A stretch of DNA of 64,000 nucleotides from BRHc4a sp049325055. Its GTDB lineage: Bacteria > Bacillota > Desulfotomaculia > Desulfotomaculales > Desulfocucumaceae. Location of the stretch: assembly GCA_049325055.1 (NCBI GenBank), contig JBMOPB010000013.1, positions 1-64,000 of the forward strand, given 5' to 3'. The notes under the pieces are model-generated. The model had not been told where the DNA came from and searched no databases. It was given only the letters and a program-made list of their open reading frames with translations. The translations under genes and the position numbers were made by a program. Positions 60,459 through 64,000 of this stretch are shown piece after piece (within the stretch, counting starts at the first letter, position 1; every line of letters starts with the position of its first letter).

Positions 60459-63400
60459 ATGCGAGGACTGCTGGCATCCCTGGAAAAAATGAGCGAATAT
60501 AAGAGCATATGTCAGGGGCTGGACAGGAAAGTCAGGCAGCAGTTGATTTTTGGTCTGACCGGGTCGCAAAAGGCCTGCGTGGCCGCAGCGCTTATGGAGC
60601 ATAAAGGTGGGCCCGCGCTGGTTCTGACCCCCGGCGAACAGGACGCCGCCACCATGGTGGATGACTTGAGAAGCCTTTTGCCGGGCAGGAAGATTATTTA
60701 TTTTCCGGCTTTGCAGCTTTTGCCTTACCAGATACTGGCGGCCGGGCGAGAGCCTATGGAAGCCAGGCTCAAGGTGATCGAAGCACTTGCCGCCAGGGAG
60801 CCCGTGGTGGTTGTGTCCACTCTGGAGGCTTTTATAAGGCGCCTCACTCCACCGGACAGATTCTGCGCCAGCAGGATAAATCTTTCGGTGGGGGACATTA
60901 TCGATCCGGAAGTTCTAAAAAGACAACTGGTGGACATGGGGTTCGATCGATGCGACATGGTGGAGGGAAGGGGCCAGTTCAGCGCCAGGGGCGGAATACT
61001 GGATGTATTCCCGGTGATGTCCGAAAACCCGGTCCGCCTTGAATTTTTTGACGACCAGCTTGACTCCATAAGGTTTTTTGACGTGGATACCCAGCGTTCC
61101 GTTGAGAAATGCCGTGAAATAAATATTTCACCGGCGGTGGAACTGGTGGCTGACCATCAGTCGCGGGAAGAGGCCCTTAGAAGGCTGGAGGCTGAATATA
61201 AAACACAGCTGAAAAAGGTAACCAGGTCCGGCAGCCTTGAAGCCAGGAGAGCCCTGGCAGATATGTACCAGGAGGCTGTTGAGAAAATAGGGGCAGGGCT
61301 TTACTTTCCCGGAATGGACCAGTTCCTTCCCTACTTTTATCCCAATCCGGTTACAATTGCCGATTACTTTCCACCGGACACCCTGGCCCTGGTTGACGAA
61401 CCCCAGAGGCTTAAAGAGCTGACTGACGTAATCCACAGGGAGAGGTCAGAGACCTATACCGATATGCTGGCCAAGGGAAAAGTGCTTCCCGGACAGTACA
61501 ACGGCTATATACAGTGGGAAGATTTACGCAAGTCCCTGGAGCGCTTCGTCACCGTGTTTGTGTCGTTTCTCCCCCGACAGCCGCACAACATAAACCCGGG
61601 CAGGGTGGTGACGTTTACAGCCAAGGGAATGCATGCGTTTTTGGGCCGCATGGATATTTTGACCGACGAGGTGCTTAACTGGAAGAGGGCTGGTTATGCC
61701 GTTGCCCTTCTGGCGGGCAGCTCCGACCGGGCCAGGCAGCTCCTGGAAGTTATGAGGGACGCAAAAATAGACGCGTACCGTATTGGAACGCTTACAGGGG
61801 ACATTCGGCCGGGGAATGTTGTCATCACCGAGAGCAGTCTTTCCGGCGGGTTTGAATTTCCCGCCGGAAAGCTGGCCGTCATTACCGGGGCGGAAATGTA
61901 CGGCCGTCAAAAGAGGGCCAGGGAAAGGGCCCGGTCGAAAAACCGCATGGAGCCCTTTACCGACCTTAAAGTGGGAGACTACGTGGTTCATGTGAACCAC
62001 GGAATAGGCCGGTATACAGGCATTGAAAAGCTGGACATAGCAGGGGTTCAAAAGGACTACCTGGCAATTAAATACTCCGGGGAGGACAAATTATACGTGC
62101 CCACCGACCAGGTGGGGCTGATACAGAAATACCTGGGGGGAGAGGCCGACGCCCCGAAGCTTTCAAAACTGGGAGGGGCCGAGTGGCACAGGGTAAAGGG
62201 AAGGGTAAAGGAAGCCGTCAGGGAAATGGCACAGGAGTTGATCTCTCTCTATGCTGCCAGGCAAAGCGCACGGGGACATTCCTTCGGCCCGGATACAGTC
62301 TGGCAGAAGGATTTTGAGGCCGCCTTTCCTTACGAGGAAACTCCCGATCAGTTGCGGGCAATAGAAGAGGCCAAGCGGGATATGGAGCGTACCCTGCCCA
62401 TGGACCGCCTTTTGTGCGGGGATGTGGGGTACGGGAAGACCGAGGTGGCCCTGAGGGCGGCCTTTAAGGCCGTTATGGACGGAAAGCAGGTGGCCGTTCT
62501 GGTGCCCACCACCATACTGGCGCAGCAGCACTTCAACACTTTCCGGGAAAGGTTTTCCCCCTATCCAATCAGCATTGAAATGCTCAGCCGTTTTCGAACC
62601 CCCAGGGAGCAGAAAAAAATACTGCATGACCTTTCCCTGGGTAAGCTGGATATAGTTATCGGAACTCACAGGCTGGTCCAGGAAGACATTGTGTTCAAAA
62701 ATCTGGGGCTTTTAGTGGTGGACGAGGAACAGCGGTTTGGTGTTGCTCACAAGGAAAGGCTGAAAATGATGAAGCATAATGTGGATGTGCTGACGCTCAC
62801 CGCAACCCCCATACCCCGTACCCTTCATATGTCACTGGTGGGGGTCAGGGACACCAGCCTTCTGGAAACCCCGCCGGAAAACCGCTTTCCCGTGCAGACT
62901 TATGTTCTGGAAGAGGATCCCTATATGATCAGGGAGGCCATATACAGGGAAATGGGAAGGGGCGGCCAGGTGTTTTTTGTGCACAACAGGATAATAGACC
63001 TGGACAGAGTGGCCTCGTGGCTTCAGGGTTTGGTTCCGGACGCCCGGCTGGCGGTGGCCCATGGCCAGATGAGGGAAGACGACCTGGAGCAGGTAATGAT
63101 GGATTTTATGGCCGGATCCTATGACGTGCTGGTGTGCACCACCATTATTGAAAGCGGCCTTGATATACCCAACGTCAACACGCTTATAGTGAAAGACGCC
63201 AATAATATGGGGCTCTCCCAGTTATACCAGCTCAGGGGAAGGGTGGGCCGCTCAAACAGGATTGCTTATGCCTATTTCACCTACAGGCGGGACCGCGTGC
63301 TCAACGAAGTGGCTGAAAAAAGGCTGGCCGCCATCAAGGAATTCACCGCCTTCGGTTCAGGGTACAAGATTGCCATGCGAGACCTGGAAATAAGAGGGGC

Positions 63401-63986
63401 GGGAAACCTGCTGGGACCCGAGCAGCACGGACATATCGACGCAGTGGGCTTTGACCTTTACTGCCGCCTGCTTGAGGAAGCCGTCAGGGAGGCCAGGGGG
63501 GAAGAACACCTGGGCCCGGTGGAAACAGCCATTGAACTGCCTGTAGACGGGTATATACCCGACAGCTTCATACCGGACACCAATCAAAAGGTGGAGATAT
63601 ACAGGAGAATGGCAGGGTTCCGCGATGAATCCCTGATAGAAGACCTGGCGGAAGAAATGGTGGACCGGTTTGGCGATGTCCCGGCCCCTGTGGAAAGGCT
63701 TTTGCGGGTTGCCAGGATAAGGATAGTGGCCGGGAACCTGAGGATAAAGAATATCGCCGAGCAGTCAGGATATTTCAGGCTGCAGTTCGCTCCCGGCCAT
63801 CCCCTTACCGGAGACACGCTGGTTAAAATCGGGCAGGAATACAAAAACCGTGTCAAGTTTTCCACCCAGGGGGATGATTTCGAAATCAAGCTGAGGGCGC
63901 CGGTGCTGGAAAACGGAACCGAACACTATCTGGAGGTACTGGAGGGATTTATCAGGGAACTGGGGGTGGAGACCTGTCCTGCATGA
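60459..63986 (+). CDS. mfd: Transcription-repair coupling factor (Mfd)
   Basis: A 1175-residue ATPase that removes stalled RNA polymerase and recruits UvrA. Order: UvrB-like N-terminal module (to about 450), RNA-polymerase-interacting CarD-like domain (DLKVGDYVVHVNHGIGRYTG near 503-522), RecG-like motor with Walker A GDVGYGKTEVA near 654, DEEQRFG and TATPIPRTLHMS, then the TRCF domain. ATG at 60459 follows taggagatgtttt. Full length for the family. The stop overlaps a possible next start (ATGA). Confidence 0.97.
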   Translation: MRGLLASLEKMSEYKSICQGLDRKVRQQLIFGLTGSQKACVAAALMEHKGGPALVLTPGEQDAATMVDDLRSLLPGRKIIYFPALQLLPYQILAAGREPMEARLKVIEALAAREPVVVVSTLEAFIRRLTPPDRFCASRINLSVGDIIDPEVLKRQLVDMGFDRCDMVEGRGQFSARGGILDVFPVMSENPVRLEFFDDQLDSIRFFDVDTQRSVEKCREINISPAVELVADHQSREEALRRLEAEYKTQLKKVTRSGSLEARRALADMYQEAVEKIGAGLYFPGMDQFLPYFYPNPVTIADYFPPDTLALVDEPQRLKELTDVIHRERSETYTDMLAKGKVLPGQYNGYIQWEDLRKSLERFVTVFVSFLPRQPHNINPGRVVTFTAKGMHAFLGRMDILTDEVLNWKRAGYAVALLAGSSDRARQLLEVMRDAKIDAYRIGTLTGDIRPGNVVITESSLSGGFEFPAGKLAVITGAEMYGRQKRARERARSKNRMEPFTDLKVGDYVVHVNHGIGRYTGIEKLDIAGVQKDYLAIKYSGEDKLYVPTDQVGLIQKYLGGEADAPKLSKLGGAEWHRVKGRVKEAVREMAQELISLYAARQSARGHSFGPDTVWQKDFEAAFPYEETPDQLRAIEEAKRDMERTLPMDRLLCGDVGYGKTEVALRAAFKAVMDGKQVAVLVPTTILAQQHFNTFRERFSPYPISIEMLSRFRTPREQKKILHDLSLGKLDIVIGTHRLVQEDIVFKNLGLLVVDEEQRFGVAHKERLKMMKHNVDVLTLTATPIPRTLHMSLVGVRDTSLLETPPENRFPVQTYVLEEDPYMIREAIYREMGRGGQVFFVHNRIIDLDRVASWLQGLVPDARLAVAHGQMREDDLEQVMMDFMAGSYDVLVCTTIIESGLDIPNVNTLIVKDANNMGLSQLYQLRGRVGRSNRIAYAYFTYRRDRVLNEVAEKRLAAIKEFTAFGSGYKIAMRDLEIRGAGNLLGPEQHGHIDAVGFDLYCRLLEEAVREARGEEHLGPVETAIELPVDGYIPDSFIPDTNQKVEIYRRMAGFRDESLIEDLAEEMVDRFGDVPAPVERLLRVARIRIVAGNLRIKNIAEQSGYFRLQFAPGHPLTGDTLVKIGQEYKNRVKFSTQGDDFEIKLRAPVLENGTEHYLEVLEGFIRELGVETCPA

Positions 63987-64000
63987 AAATGGCAGTCCAC
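63983..64000 (+). CDS. Possible start of the next gene (partial)
   Basis: ATG AAA ATG GCA GTC CAC begins in the mfd stop (ATGA overlap). Only six codons are in the window, so nothing can be said of the product. Confidence 0.35.

Noticed and set aside
1..64000. CRISPR arrays, complete insertion sequences, prophage
   Set aside because: No regularly spaced repeats, transposase genes or phage structural genes were seen on either strand; the serine recombinase stands alone.

Overview
The window reads as chromosomal DNA of an endospore-forming, anaerobic Firmicute, most like the Desulfotomaculum/Pelotomaculum branch of Clostridia (Peptococcaceae). This is inferred from gene content and order, not from a search. 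Pointers are sporulation genes (bofA, csfB/gin, yabG, spoVG, SPOCS/LysM spore-coat proteins), strict-anaerobe redox enzymes (group 4 [NiFe] hydrogenase-type complex, ferredoxin-dependent 2-oxoacid oxidoreductase), a Gram-positive large SRP RNA, a T-box leader, a c-di-AMP riboswitch and a BirA operator, together with moderately GC-rich DNA and frequent GTG/TTG starts.

Layout. 1-4.2 kb: the 3' end of a membrane hydrogenase operon (HyfE-, HyfF-, HyfG- and ferredoxin-HyfI-like subunits). 4.2-7.1 kb: a SWIM-finger protein with a HEAT-repeat protein, a beta-hydroxyacid dehydrogenase, and an HD-domain protein on the minus strand. 7.3-12.2 kb: a biotin operon bioA-bioD-bioF-(bioH-like)-bioC behind a BirA operator. 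12.4-16.5 kb: tRNA-Ser(GGA), SRP RNA, dnaX-ebfC-recR-bofA. 16.8-20.6 kb: a P-loop ATPase and a four-subunit 2-oxoacid:ferredoxin oxidoreductase. 20.7-30.4 kb: csfB, a YaaO-type PLP decarboxylase, tmk, holB, ricT, yabA, rsmI, an AbrB-like regulator, T-box-metG, tatD, cobO. 30.5-36.1 kb: two convergent TerC-family genes, a yabE-like 3D-domain gene, rsmA, a YkuK-like gene, yabG, a cold-shock gene. 36.3-49.8 kb: an accessory stretch with a LysR regulator, a lone large serine recombinase, a trypsin-like protease, a c-di-AMP riboswitch in front of a secreted three-CAP-domain protein, two SPOCS proteins, a cluster of small Gly/Pro-rich proteins, an HMA-fold protein without its metal cysteines, an L,D-transpeptidase and a 51-residue DUF1540 protein. 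50-64 kb: ispE, a GntR regulator, a nucleotidyltransferase, ilvA, spoVG, glmU, prs, a PRC-barrel protein, the L25/Ctc gene, pth, mfd.

From dnaX to mfd the backbone follows the well-known Bacillus subtilis order (dnaX-yaaK-recR-bofA-csfB-yaaO-tmk-holB-yaaT-yabA-yabC-abrB-metS-yabD-yabE-ksgA-yabG-ispE-spoVG-glmU-prs-ctc-pth-mfd). The interest lies in what is inserted into it: the kor, cobO and terC blocks and the 36-50 kb accessory region. No CRISPR array, intact insertion sequence or prophage was seen. Several families of short intergenic repeats are scattered through the window, one of them inside the c-di-AMP riboswitch.
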